Assembly (NCBI RefSeq): GCF_032854445.1
Contig: NC_088302.1
Span: 36,646,191-36,710,190 of the forward strand
DNA length: 64,000 nt
From: Liolophura sinensis
Taxonomy: Eukaryota > Mollusca > Polyplacophora > Chitonida > Chitonidae
Reading direction: 5' to 3'
The notes under the pieces are model-generated. The model was not told where the DNA came from. It saw nothing but the letters and a program-made list of their open reading frames with translations, and did not search any database. Position 1 is the first letter of the stretch. The number at the start of each line of letters is the position of its first letter. Positions 33,840 through 59,123 of the stretch are shown one piece after another. The position numbers and the translations under genes were made by a program.

Positions 33840-36800
33840 CCAAGCCGTATTTTCACCATTTGTCAAACCTGTTGAGATCAACGCGTTGAGATAATGAACC
33901 AGTTATGTCCAGAAATCTGTTACCCGAGCCATACTTTCACCGTTTCCCAAACCAAGGGTGGAAGTACATGTATTCGGATAAGGGTTCAACATCGGTACAA
34001 TCCGGTTTGTTACTCAGGCCTGCTTTCGCCAAAGCAATGTCGGAAGCAGTGCATCCGGATAATGATGCAACGCCGCCACCCCATCACCCCCCACCCCCCA
34101 AAAAAACAATATGTTACCTATGCCATGCTATCACCATTTGCCAAACCAGTAGTGGAAGCAAGGCATCTGGATAATGACCAACGTCAATACAACCCGTTAC
34201 CAAAGTCATACTTTCACAAAATTGTCAAACCAATGAAAACCATTCAAATAATGACTGAACGCCAAAACAGTCTGTTACCAGAATCACACTAGTCGCCAAA
34301 CCAGTGTTGGGAGCAATGTAACATGATAATGGTTCAATACCAATAGTTTCCTTCCCAAGCCGAGCTTTCACCATTTACAGAACTAATGGTGGATGTATAG
34401 TATCCGGATAACGACTCACCGTCTGTACAATCTGTTTCTAGAGCCAGATGTTCACTATTTGCCAGATCAACAATGCTGGAAGCAGTCTATTCAGATATAA
34501 TGGAACACCGTCAATATAATCTGTTACCCGAGCCAGACTTTCGCCATTTGCCAGACCAACAATGCTGGAAGCAGTCTATTCAGATATAATGAAACACCGT
34601 CAATATAATCTGTTACCCGAGCCAGACTTTCGCCATTCGCCAGGCCAACAATGCTGGAAGCAGTGCATCCAGATATACTGGTCCACCGTCAATATAATCT
34701 GTTACCCGGGCCAGACTTTCGCCATTTGCCAGACCAACAATGCTGGAGGCAGTCTATTCAGATATAATGGAACACCGTCAATATAATCTGTTACCCGAGC
34801 CAGACTTTCGCCATTTGCCAGACCAACAATGCTGGAGGCAGTGCATCCAGATATACTGGTCCACCGTCAATATAATCTGTTACCTAGGCCAGACTTCCGC
34901 CATTTGCCAGACCAACAATGCTGGAAACATTGTCTCTACATATACTGGTCCACCGTCAATATAATCTGTTACCCGGGCCAGACTTTCTCCATTCGCCAGA
35001 CCAACAATGCTGGAAGCAGTCTATTCAGATATAATGAAACACCGTCAATATAATCTGTTACCCGGGCCAGACTTTCGCCATTTGTCAGACCAACAATGCT
35101 GGAAGCAGTCTATTCAGATATAATGAAACACCGTCAATATAATCTGTTACCCGAGCCAGACTTTCGCCATTTGCCAGACCAACAAAGCTGGAAGCAGTCT
35201 ATTCAGATATAATGAAACACCGTCAATATAATCTGTTACCCGAGCCAGACTTTCGCCATTTGCCAGACCAACAATGCTGGAGGCAGTGCATCCAGATATA
35301 ATTGTCCACCGTCAATATAATCTGTTACCCGAGCCAGACTTTCGCCATTTGTCAGACCAACAATGCTGGAAACATTGTCTCTACATATACTGGTCCACCG
35401 TCAATATAATCTGTTACCCGGGCCAGACTTTCTCCATTCGCCAGACCAACAATGCTGGAAGCAGTCTATTCAGATATAATGAAACACCGTCAATATAATC
35501 TGTTACCCGAGCCAGACTTTCGCCATTTGCCAGACCAACAATGCTGGAGGCAGTGCATCCAGATATAATTGTCCACCGTCAATATAATCTGTTACCCGAG
35601 CCAGACTTTCGCCATTTGTCAGACCAACAATGCTGGAAACATTGTCTCTACATATACTGGTCCACCGTCAATATAATCTGTTACCCGAGCCAGACTTTCG
35701 CCATTTGCCAGACCAACAAAGCTGGAAGCAGTCTATTCAGATATAATGAAACACCGTCAATATAATCTGTTACCCGAGCCAGACTTTCGCCATTTGCCAG
35801 ACCAACAATGCTGGAGGCAGTGCATCCAGATATACTGGTCCACCGTCAATATAATCTGTTACCTAGGCCAGACTTCCGCCATTTGCCAGACCAACAATGC
35901 TGGAAACATTGTCTCCACATATACTGGTCCACCGTCAATATAATCTGTTACCCGGGCCAGACTTTCTCCATTCGCCAGACCAACAATGCTGGAAGCAGTC
36001 TATTCAGATATAATGAAACACCGTCAATATAATCTGTTACCCGAGCCAGACTTTCGCCATTTGCCAGACCAACAAAGCTGGAAGCAGTCTATTCAGATAT
36101 AATGAAACACCGTCAATATAATCTGTTACCCGGGCCAGACTTTCGCCATTTGTCAGACCAACAATGCTGGAAGCAGTCTATTCAGATATAATGAAACACC
36201 GTCAATATAATCTGTTACCCGAGCCAGACTTTCGCCATTTGCCAGACCAACAAAGCTGGAAGCAGTCTATTCAGATATAATGAAACACCGTCAATATAAT
36301 CTGTTACCCGAGCCAGACTTTCGCCATTTGCCAGACCAACAATGCTGGAGGCAGTGCATCCAGATATAATTGTCCACCGTCAATATAATCTGTTACCCGA
36401 GCCAGACTTTCGCCATTTGTCAGACCAACAATGCTGGAAACATTGTCTCTACATATACTGGTCCACCGTCAATATAATCTGTTACCCGGGCCAGACTTTC
36501 TCCATTCGCCAGACCAACAATGCTGGAAGCAGTCTATTCAGATATAATGGAACACCGTCAATATAATCTGTTACCCGAGCCAGACTTTCGCCATTTGCCA
36601 GACCAACAAAGCTGGAAGCAGTCTATTCAGATATAATGAAACACCGTCAATATAATCTGTTACCCGAGCCAGACTTTCGCCATTTGCCAGACCAACAATG
36701 CTGGAGGCAGTGCATCCAGATATACTGGTCCACCGTCAATATAATCTGTTACCTAGGCCAGACTTCCGCCATTTGCCAGACCAACAATGCTGGAAACATT

Positions 36801-37420
36801 GTCTCCACATATACTGGTCCACCGTCAATATAATCTGTTACCCGGGCCAGACTTTCCCCATTCGCCAGACCAACAATGCTGGAAGCAGTCTATTCAGATA
36901 TAATGGAACACCGTCAATATAATCTGTTACCCGAGCCAGACTTTCGCCATTTGCCAGACCAACAATGCTGGAAGCAGTCTATTCAGATATAATGAAACAC
37001 CGTCAATATAATCTGTTACCCGAGCCAGACTTTCGCCATTCGCCAGGCCAACAATGCTGGAAGCAGTGCATCCAGATATACTGGTCCACCGTCAATATAA
37101 TCTGTTACCCGGGCCAGACTTTCGCCATTTGCCAGACCAACAATGCTGGAAGCAGTCTATTCAGATATAATGAAACACCGTCAATATAATCTGTTACCCG
37201 AGCCAGACTTTCGCCATTTGCCAGACCAATAATGCTGGAAGCAGTGCATCCAGATATAATTGTCCACCGTCAATATAATCTGTTACCTAGGCCAGACTTT
37301 CACCATTTGCCAACAACAATGCTGGAAACACTGTCTCCACATATACTGGTCCACCGTCAATATAATCTGTTACCCGGGCCAGACTTTGCCCATTTGCCAA
37401 ACCAGCCAAAAAGCTCATTG
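33840..37420. repeat. 89-bp satellite array, about 40 units, with higher-order repeats
   Basis: The unit includes GCCAGACTTTCGCCATTTGC, CAGACCAACAATGCTGGAAG, CAGTCTATTCAGATATAATG and CACCGTCAATATAATCTGTT. From about 34440 to 37400 the units are close copies. From 33840 to 34440 they are older and diverged (for example 33918-33960). Variants (GTCTATTCAGATATAATG, GTGCATCCAGATATACTG, CATTGTCTCTACATATAC) recur in fixed order. The block at 35746 reappears at 36636, 890 bp (ten units) later. Because 89 is not a multiple of 3, the 65-74-residue open frames change frame between units; they are not genes. Confidence 0.96.
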
Positions 37421-37429
37421 AATAAGATA

Positions 37430-38330
37430 ACCGAATGTAGTGTTAATTACTATAGAGGTAAATAGATATGCCAGAAAGACTTACTATATTCACGAGGAAA
37501 CATACGTAAAGCCTAATGTATATAGAATAAGTATACAGTTTCTTTTGTTTTATAACGTTGTGTGAACGTTAAAACATTGATATAAAAAAATGTACTTTGT
37601 GCTGCTAGTTATTCATTTCTCGCTGCGGTATAGTCTCTCGCCAACGCGGTGGCTGTGTATTCATGTCCAGCTCATGCTGGCTTCCTCTCTGGTCGTACAT
37701 GGGAAGGTATGGCAGCAAGATGCGGATGGCCCTGGCCAGATGCAAACTTGGTGCAAGAAAAGCACTTGTCTGACCGTCACCATATACACTGTGAAGTACT
37801 GTATATCCTTAACTCTGGCGAAGAACATGTACCTCGGGGAACCTTTCCAGCGCAATAGCGAGTCGGTTCCAAGCTGATCAGACCACAATTACACAGGAGT
37901 GATAAGTTACATCTGTACACTGGTCATAAAGGGTTCCACTGAGGTGCTTCGTTGGCTTCTTTTCTTAACTGGCATTGAGGCAAAGTACATCTCTTATCGA
38001 ACGCCATATTTCGCCTTAACTATCTGGTAATAATCTATTACTATTTATAATCATATTCCCGCAAGTCACGATGACAGTGTTAACTTCTGGTTTAAAGTCT
38101 CTTTGGACATCCTTGGTTCAAATCAGATCAGTCAGTCACACTCAACCCTGTCGCATTAATGTACACTGACAATAGTGTCCACCAGTATAGAATGTTCGAT
38201 TTCCTCCATCCAGTAAAGTAAAAACAATGAACTGCAATCAAACTGCAAGCGAAGTAATTTGAAAGCAAGTTACCAAACTTCACAGCCACCGCAAACCTGA
38301 AGTCTACGCAGCGTAGGTGTCTGTGGTTGC
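37430..38330. other. Intergenic, no gene recognised; SINE-A fragment at 37656-37755
   Basis: Apart from a plus-strand SINE-A middle piece (TCATGTCCAGCTCATGCTGG then CTTCCTCTCTGGTCGTACAT), this is unremarkable AT-rich sequence. Confidence 0.6.
37656..37755 (+). mobile_element. SINE-A internal fragment
   Basis: GTGTATTCATGTCCAGCTCA (B box side), GCTTCCTCTCTGGTCGTACA and GATGCGGATGGCCCTGG are from the SINE-A middle. Both ends are missing. Confidence 0.75.
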
Positions 38331-38343
38331 CAAGCAATGTAAT

Positions 38344-38574
38344 TTATTTATTTGATTGGTGTTTTACACCGTACTCAAGAATATTTCACTTATACGACGG
38401 CGGCCACCATTATGGTGGGTGGAAACCGGGCAGGCCCCGGGGAAATCCGCGGTTTGCTGTCAGACCTTCCCACATACGGCCGGAGAAGAAGCCAACATGA
38501 GCTGGACTTGAACTCACAGGGACCGCATTTGTGAGAGGCTCCTGGGTTATTACGCTGTGCCAGCGCGCTAACCC
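38344..38574 (-). mobile_element. SINE-A with imperfect 14-bp target-site duplication
   Basis: CCAAGCAATGTAAT at 38330-38343 is repeated as CCAAGCAGTGTAAT at 38574-38587. The body runs TTATTTGATTGGTGTTTTAC ... GGACTTGAACTCACAGGGAC ... GTGCCAGCGCGCTAACC. One mismatch in the duplication implies moderate age. Confidence 0.88.
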
Positions 38575-39038
38575 CAAGCAGTGTAATGTGTGGTTCCCAC
38601 GCTGAACATGCCGCTGAACTGGTTCATATTAAATGCTAATCGAGATTATGAGGTTATAGAATGTCTAGATTTTATAGTCATTTAGCAATTATGTAATCTA
38701 AGAGGAGTGATCTATGATTAAAAATGGCGGCGGCAGCCTACAGCACAAATTACCGGTGTACATGTTTATATATGGGCTTCACTTTTTCCTTCTAATACCG
38801 TAGGCCTATATATTTGACACATTCATGACGTGTCATTACATAAGCTACATTAAATTTATATTTTTGTTGAAAAATTTTCATCGTAAAGATGGAACTTGCA
38901 CAGAATAAAGACAGTGGCTCGACATAAACTGACCACAGTATCATTCTACTATGACTAGCATACAAATCTGAATTCAACGACGCGACAACACGTATATTAA
39001 TGTATATAGGCTATCATAATTCAGAATCGTTCATTTAA

Positions 39039-39959
39039 TTATTTCTTCCGTAAAAACAAAAACAACTTTTTGGCTTTATTTTCATGGGGAAACCCGCAGA
39101 TTATGGCTGCATGGAAGGTGTCCAGTTGTGAAACCATATTCACAATACTGACGAGATCTTGATGGTCGCTAGGGTAAAACTGAAATACGGCGGGAGCTCG
39201 TGGCTTCAGACAGTGTGCTATCGAGGCTAAAAAGCTTCGCAAGCTTTGTACGTTGTCTGAATATTGAGTCTCGGTTAAAAGCCACTGTATTACTGATATA
39301 CTGATGAGTGCGTCCATCACGCCCTTCCTCATACAATGTAGCATTCTAAGATCAGCTTGAACAAGATCAAAGCACGTGCCTAGTGTTGGTGACACGGTAT
39401 CAGTTTCATTTCCGATATCCTGGGCTTTGGTGAGCATGTGTCTATTTATGTCTACACCAAGTATAAAATGATTTCCGCCACAATAGGCACCTATATGTTT
39501 GAGATTAAGCCCACTGCCGCAACCAAGGTCCAATATCAACATTGTAGACGTATCGGTCTTTTCTCCAAATTTTGGCCTTGAAAGAATCTCAGTGGCCATC
39601 CTAGTCATCTCTGCCTGGATCCGGACATTTCTAGGCTTGTCAGTGTACCTTGTCGCTTCCATCTCCGTGTAGACGTGCTGGGGGTTCGAACCCCGTCGGC
39701 TTTCCGGACGGCGCTGGCTCTCTTTGCTGTATGACTTCACTCCGAACAGCGTGGGCGAATCCACTGTAGTAAGTTCGGGCATGTCTGGCAGATCATTGGG
39801 GGATGTGTTCGGAAAGTAATAGATGTACCCTGATTTGTGTGAGCACAAGTGCCGAGAACTTGTACACTTGTTGCCGGGGCAGTTTGATTTGCTTAATTGC
39901 CTCAAAACCTGCCTTATACACCAGCCGGCATTCTGCCATGTACGCCATTGCATATTCAT
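39039..39959 (-). CDS. BUD23-like SAM-dependent methyltransferase, intronless, with N-terminal extension
   Basis: This is a single open frame of 306 residues. It has a class I SAM fold: motif I LILDLGCGSGLN at 141-152, GVDINRHML at 168-176, DALISISVIQWL at 216-227, and AVFQFYPSDHQDLV near 257-270. It ends NKAKKLFLFLRKK. The ISIS-x2-QWL and KAKK-x-FL signatures fit BUD23/WBSCR22, the 18S rRNA guanine-N7 methyltransferase of 40S biogenesis. Similarity starts near residue 86 (PESRRGSNPQHVYTEMEATR). The first 85 residues are an extension that I do not recognise. The basic C-terminal tail that canonical BUD23 carries after the catalytic domain is absent. It could be a diverged or retroposed paralog, or an extra upstream exon could exist. 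The start at 39959 is the most 5' ATG in frame. Its gene is head to head with HARS. Confidence 0.8.
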   Translation of the reverse strand: MNMQWRTWQNAGWCIRQVLRQLSKSNCPGNKCTSSRHLCSHKSGYIYYFPNTSPNDLPDMPELTTVDSPTLFGVKSYSKESQRRPESRRGSNPQHVYTEMEATRYTDKPRNVRIQAEMTRMATEILSRPKFGEKTDTSTMLILDLGCGSGLNLKHIGAYCGGNHFILGVDINRHMLTKAQDIGNETDTVSPTLGTCFDLVQADLRMLHCMRKGVMDALISISVIQWLLTETQYSDNVQSLRSFLASIAHCLKPRAPAVFQFYPSDHQDLVSIVNMVSQLDTFHAAIICGFPHENKAKKLFLFLRKK

Positions 39960-40475
39960 AAATTTGTGGCTTAGGATATATGGCCTACATACATGTACAC
40001 CTACATGTAGGCAAAAATCGACGAGATGTTGTTATCACCACACCAACTCAGGTTCAGCACATGCGTGAGGTTTAGCCGATACTGTGAGAGTATCCAGGGA
40101 AGGCCAGGTCATACGTGATTGTCAGATCAGATTTTGTCCAGATTGTTTACCGGCTGAAGCTGGCTTAACGACTTAACTTACCAAGATAAGGCGCTATATT
40201 TAACTGTGCCGCCTCAAGAACAGTCACAATTTTTACCGTGATCCGTATGAACTCGAATCTAAGCAGAGTTCCAAAGCAGAAATAAAGTTGCCAGGGGTGT
40301 TGTTTAATGTCAAAATTGTCTAGCCGACGTGATGTCGCACACGAAGATCCATCGGTCCACAGCTCAAGAAAGCAAGCACATGCAATAATGTGCAATACCT
40401 CACCTGTCTTTTAACGCCCGCCAGCGAAAAGCGAATGATGAAAACGAGGCTAGTGTAGAACAAGTTCCGCCGAAA
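39960..40475. promoter_or_regulatory. Putative bidirectional promoter between BUD23-like and HARS
   Basis: The two start codons (39959 on minus, 40476 on plus) are 516 bp apart and diverge. No other gene lies between, so both promoters must share this stretch unless there are distant 5' exons. I cannot point to a TATA box with confidence. The HARS start context CCGAAAATGG is favourable. Confidence 0.5.
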
Positions 40476-53968
<13,493 letters not shown>

Positions 53969-54833
53969 CAGCGAAACACACTCCAAATTTGTCTTGTAAA
54001 GGACCATTGCTACCTGTTACATGCAATTTGACCATCATAATATGCTCATGTCTGTAGAAAAATTCCTTCAAACACTTCAAAGCTGCTGTCAGTACTTCAT
54101 GACAAAATGGCCATGTCTGCTTCTCAGTGAAAAATTTGGTGCATAGCGGCGTAGAGACTAAAACTTAAATTACAATATTGTACTTGGTACACCTCATGAA
54201 GCAGCTAAATTCATCATGCTAAATATGTGAATTCTTCATGCTAAATATGTGAATTCTTCATTTAGCTAAGTAATATTGACATGAGTGTGTCTCTGATAAA
54301 TCTTCAAAAATGATTTACGTACAGATGTTGCTTTTCTGCTCTAAATGTATGGCTGTATTTTTGTAGAATGTTCATAAAAAAGGGGAATGGGTGCAATTGT
54401 ATATACAACCAGAATATGTCAAATCAAAACCTTTCACAAAAATTTCTTACTTCCAATTCCTGACATTCTGTATATACATGTACACATTTGAAAATGGTTT
54501 GGATACATCATGGAGTATGCAGGCCACTGAAGGTTATTGTTGTAGCAGTTGTTGAAGGGTTTAGTGGTGTTTGTTGTGCAACCCAATACCGTTGAACCTG
54601 GTTTCGTCATTTGGTGGATTTGACGAGGTACAAAGAAGGTTTAGCAGAATCGGGTTACAAAACAAACAGCAAGACGGTGTTAAAGTCGCTGTTCTACCCC
54701 AATAAATAAAGAAAACAAGGCAAAAACGACATATTTCATGTAGCTTTTGGCTGCCGTTCTCCTTCTTTCACTCCACGGAGTTTATACATTTTAGACCAAT
54801 CAACGGCAAGCTTATTCCATTGAAGTTGACTAC
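53969..54833. other. HARS 3' UTR and intergenic sequence
   Basis: No coding exon is seen. A 24-bp direct repeat (CATGCTAAATATGTGAATTC, two copies near 54217-54260) and AATAAATAAA at about 54698 are the only marks. Confidence 0.55.
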
Positions 54834-54835
54834 TA

Positions 54836-55218
54836 CCCCGTTCACACGGGCCAAGTTAAGCTGGCTTAAATTCGAAAGTGACTTTGAGCCAGTTTGACGT
54901 TGCTCGTGTGAGTGCAAGGCGGGGGCATTTAATCCAGTTTATTTGTACCCGCTAGCGACGCGGCTTTAAGCCAGTTTCAGGTCTTGAGCTGGTTTGTTTG
55001 TGTCATGTGAATGGTAACTCGAATACATGCTGTGGATATGTGGAGGTCAGGATGACATCGTAATTACTAAACCGGCTTAAATGTGATCGTGTGAATGGTC
55101 AAATCCCTGAACTGGCTTAAAACAGGCTTGGCCACATGGTCGTGTGAACGCAAGCATTCTCACATCTGTCTTCGATTTAAACCACTTTATCCGGTTTAAA
55201 CTTTGACTGTGAACGGGG
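54836..55218. mobile_element. 383-bp non-autonomous DNA transposon with TA flanks
   Basis: The left end CCCCGTTCACACGGGCCAAG and the right end (reversed) CCCCGTTCACAGTCAAAGTT share an 11-bp perfect terminal inverted repeat, CCCCGTTCACA. Looser inverted similarity follows (TTCACACGACC-type and TTTAAACC/GGCTTAAA motifs recur inside). Each end is bordered by TA (54834-54835 and 55219-55220), consistent with a TA target-site duplication. No transposase is encoded. Confidence 0.8.
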
Positions 55219-55640
55219 TACTAGATATTTCAAAGCTACGTATGAATGACGTGTCTCATTGTTGAGTGACGTAGGAATGTATAAATCCCAAAAGCAAATC
55301 TAACAAGTAAACAAACTCGAATTGTTTTATTTGTAGACATAAATAGTATGAAATCATATTACTGGGGGGAGGTAAACGTATCAGCCGATGTGTTGTGTGA
55401 CACTCGATGTTGTTTCAAAGGTCATCTCTATTTAATATGTATATCTGCACACGGCCCGCAACTAGCAGCGGGGAATTGATATCCGTTACAGCATTGTTCA
55501 TATTAGTATGCATACTAATTTATTGTGGGTCCTTTTCTGAAATTGTATTAAACCATTTACAAATGAACATATGGTTTCTGTTCGGCATCTGTTAGGTGAC
55601 TATGAAAGGTTCAATTTGTGTTGACACCTACATATATATT

Positions 55641-55730
55641 TTTTATTCACTTGCTTGGTGTTTTATGCTGTACTTAATATTTCACTTATATGACAACGGC
55701 CAGCATTATGGTGGGAGGAAACCAGGCAGT
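55641..55730 (-). mobile_element. SINE-A 3' fragment
   Basis: TTTTATTCACTTGCTTGGTG, TATTTCACTTATATGACAAC and GCCAGCATTATGGTGGGAGG, then AAACCAGGCAG; the rest is missing. Confidence 0.8.
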
Positions 55731-55904
55731 GCACTATGTATCTATGATGGTTGTGCAAATTGAAAGTATGAAACCGACTCGCCTAGATTCATTTAAATGT
55801 GACCATGTTTTTGTATTTGTAAAACTGCACCCAGAGTCGAATGTTTTGGGATTAGGAGTTTCTCCCTGTTTTCTGTGAGAATTTTACATTATATGGTGGT
55901 ATGG

Positions 55905-55995
55905 TGTATAAACAGAAAACCGAAGTGCACAGGGCAAATCACCAACCTTTGGCGAGTTATTGACACAACTTTCCCACATGTATAATCTAATAACT
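55905..55995 (+). repeat. Dispersed repeat R2, copy 3
   Basis: AGAAAACCGAAGTGCACAGG, GCAAATCACCAACCTTTGGC, GAGTTATTGACACAACTTTC and CCACATGT match the R2 left part. Confidence 0.6.
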
Positions 55996-56091
55996 TAATG
56001 ATATGGTTTGTCCCATACACGGCACCTGTACATAAAGGCTCGGGAATATTTTACCTTTATGACATTAGTCCGTTTCAAGACGTCAGTGCCA

Positions 56092-56223
56092 TGAACGACA
56101 TACAGTGTACATGTATGAGTACTAATATGTACACATGAACGACATACAATGTACATGTATGTGTACTAATATGTACACATGAACGACATACAGTGTACAT
56201 GTATGTGTACTAATATGTACATT
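56092..56223. repeat. 44-bp tandem repeat, three units
   Basis: ATGAACGACATACAGTGTAC followed by ATGTATGTGTACTAATATGT and ACAC occurs three times with few changes. Confidence 0.92.
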
Positions 56224-56243
56224 TGGAAAGTGAACCTTCAGCT

Positions 56244-56460
56244 GATTTATTTATTTATTTATTTAATTGATTGGTGTTTTTCGCCTTACTCAAGAATATT
56301 TCACTTATACGACGGTGGCCAGCATTATGGCGGGGGGAAACCCATGACCATCTGCAGGTCGCTGGCAGACCTTCCCACATATGGCTGGAGTGGAAGCCAG
56401 CATGAGCTGGACTTGAACTTGCAGCGACCGCATTGGTGAGACTCCTGGGTCATTACGCAC
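56244..56460 (-). mobile_element. SINE-A, nearly full length with a small deletion
   Basis: A reversed (ATTT)n tail, GTTTTTCGCCTTACTCAAGA, GGCCAGCATTATGGCGGGGG, GGACTTGAACTTGCAGCGAC and CTCCTGGGTCATTACGC. The GGGCAGAGCCC part of the core is deleted. Confidence 0.87.
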
Positions 56461-57764
56461 ATTCAGTTGAAGATAAATACGGTGAAAACCAGTACCTGAG
56501 GAATTATGTGGTCATGGCAGCTATATAATCATAATTCAAAGACGATTTTATTCAAGTTGACCCTGATGTTTCATATTCATATCCAGTCTAACCCATAATC
56601 AAGACATGAATACATATCGGCCCTCTTTTACAATAGAAGTAAATCAAATTTCTCTTTTTCATAAATGATGTCCAGGTTTTCGCATAACAAGGTGTTATTT
56701 ACCACAAAGGTTACAAAATCTGGAACTGTAGAGTTTTCCGAAAGTAGATCAAGATCCCTACCTCCTGAGGTCTGTATTTACAATGGTGCCATTATATCTC
56801 ACGTTACCTTAGCTTATTAAAGATGACAAAACCAATGGACTAAAAAGTAAATGTACGATATTTTATTTGATGGAGAATGATGAATACATGCTGTAATAAT
56901 ATGGTGATATCCCCAAATGACTGTCAAAACAACATGGAAGTATTTATGAGAGTTCTATGTCAGTTATAACATCACATACCAGTAACACTACTACACGTCT
57001 GGGTAAGAAAGATGAGGAAAGGTAGAATTTACAAACTACTAAGTGAGTTTATCTCTCGTAAGCCAGAAGACTGAAACTGCTGAATGTTATTAAGAGACTG
57101 AGGAACATGTACAGGCAGACATAAACAGGAACAGAAAACATAACAAACACAGGCAACTGAATGTACAAAACCCTTCAGCCCAAACCACACCACAGTCTGC
57201 AGATCTGGTTTCATCACTTGAACTGTCTGTTGGAGGCAAAAGAATTTGTTCTTAACGACAGCTTATTGTAAAGATCTTTTGTCCATATAACAAGCGCAAA
57301 TTTGCAGTAGAGTGATATCCTCCTGTACAGTCACCCTTGTCTTGCACTTAGGTTATGTAAAAAAAAATGGATGTCAAAAATTTCACCAAAACTGAACTAT
57401 GTATAGAGCTGTTTATCGCAGCTAAAAACACACAAGTCTTCCTTTCAACACTGGGCTCCAACTGTAAGAGACTGCTGAGGAATGAAGTGACCTTCCTCAG
57501 CACCAGCTACATTAGAGATTCTTCAATATCCCATCATCTTCTGCAGTAAATTTGAAACTGATCAGACAAAATGTTAGCAGTGTAAGGACTGAGAACAAAC
57601 TAAATTGTCAAATTAGCCTGGAAAAATCTGTGCCACTGAAGAAAGAATGAGAATTCTTTTCAGAGGAACAATATGTTTGTACTGACAACCAAGAGAAATG
57701 GCACACTGGCCAGTCTTGGCTGTCCTGGATCATCTCCCTAATTTATTCATTTATTAAATTTAAT
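56461..57764. other. Intergenic sequence, no gene recognised
   Basis: AT-rich sequence without a convincing exon on either strand. A TTTATT at about 56862 (AATAAA on the minus strand) could serve the minus-strand gene downstream, but the distance makes this doubtful. Confidence 0.45.
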
Positions 57765-57925
57765 GGCAAGTTTTACAGATGGAGGAAACCAAGAGTGCCT
57801 GTAATAAACCATCGACTTTTGGCATGTTAGAGATCAACTTTCCCACATGGAACATGTAGGTGTGCACACCATATTGGTGGAAGACAAGCCGTTGCTTAAA
57901 CTGTGCAAACAGTCTCCTTGTTTAC
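57765..57925 (+). repeat. Dispersed repeat R2, copy 4 (uninterrupted)
   Basis: GGAGGAAACCAAGAGTGCCT, AACCATCGACTTTTGGCATG, GATCAACTTTCCCACATGGA, ACACCATATTGGTGGAAGAC and AACTGTGCAAACAGTC. This copy shows how R2 reads without the MITE that splits the copy at 18140. Confidence 0.65.
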
Positions 57926-57929
57926 CACT

Positions 57930-59123
57930 TTTTTGTCATGACGACCCCACAAGCAATGAGAGCTGGAGAGTCTACAAATTCCTATTAGGGCTGAGTAACA
58001 ACACCCACCTCTGGAGAGTCGTAGTCACAGAAACACAGACACCTATAACCAGTAGACCATGGCCCACCTTATCAGCAGTACATAACAATGACCTTAAAGA
58101 ATACTGTCTTTTCTCCCAAAATCACCCCTGCCCTAAGCCACTGACCATTCAGCAGATCTACTTTTCACTCTCAATCTCAAGACAGAAATGGAAAGCAAAG
58201 AAAAAAAAACAATGATAATGAAAAAATTGCTGCATGCTGCCTAGATCATATCCACAGTAATGCATCAAACAGTTGAATATCCAACAGAGAGAAGTTCATC
58301 AGTAATGCACAACAGTGCTCAAGGTAAATGGAAATGTAGCGTACACTGTACTGTAAAAAATTCCATAGTTTACAGACTGAAGCACGAGGCAAGCGAGACA
58401 ACATCAATGTTATGTACAGAAGAATCTCACTTATTATACATGTAAGTTGATCGTTCAATTTGCCAGGGTGCACTTATTAAAACAAAAGCTGCAGAAAACT
58501 GATGACACCAGTGACAATTTTTAAGACATGGCTAAAATATGAAGATGACAGCCTAAGGTGGTCCATATAATACATTTCATGAGAATAAACAAACTAATTT
58601 ACCACTCTTCTTATAAAAAAAAAAAAAAGGAAAGAAGTTTATAAATGATATACATAAACAATTTGAAAGTATCATAAATGCTACATGTACCAGGACCATC
58701 TCTTAGCTTTCATCTCCATTCTACACATACATGCATATGACTTTTTTTCACAATGTGGTAACAGTATGACACAAGTAAAGTTATTAAAAAAAAACAATCT
58801 GTTCTTTTATCTAAAATACATGTACAATTCTTCACTGCAGTTTATCTTCATTCATCTCACAAGCAAATAAAGTCAGCTTGAAATAATCTGACTGGCTGAC
58901 TTCTTCCTGTCTTTGAATCTCTCTTCTCACGTTGTGCTGGAACAGTTTTTTTTTTTCTAAGAGGAGATAACCCACCAGTTCAGTCCACAAAAGGAAGTGG
59001 CCAGCTTGGTTGTCTCCCCTGCCACACATACACGCCTTACTCTCGTCCATAAAACAAAAAGTCTCTAAAGAGTTTGTGTTATATAACAAATGACATGGGT
59101 GATACCATAACGTATCGATACAT
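57930..59123. other. Probable 3' flank or 3' UTR of the GLYR1-like gene (minus strand)
   Basis: No coding exon is recognised. The open frame at 57847-58215 (plus) shows no domain. The open frame at 58832-59218 (minus) only overlaps the last GLYR1 exon in another frame. Confidence 0.45.

Noticed and set aside
34440-37420. A family of 65-74-residue proteins repeated along the array
   Set aside because: The unit is 89 bp, so the frame rotates; the open frames simply reflect absence of stops in a satellite, with no splice or start context.
57847-58215. A 122-residue plus-strand gene
   Set aside because: It starts inside repeat R2 and shows no family features.
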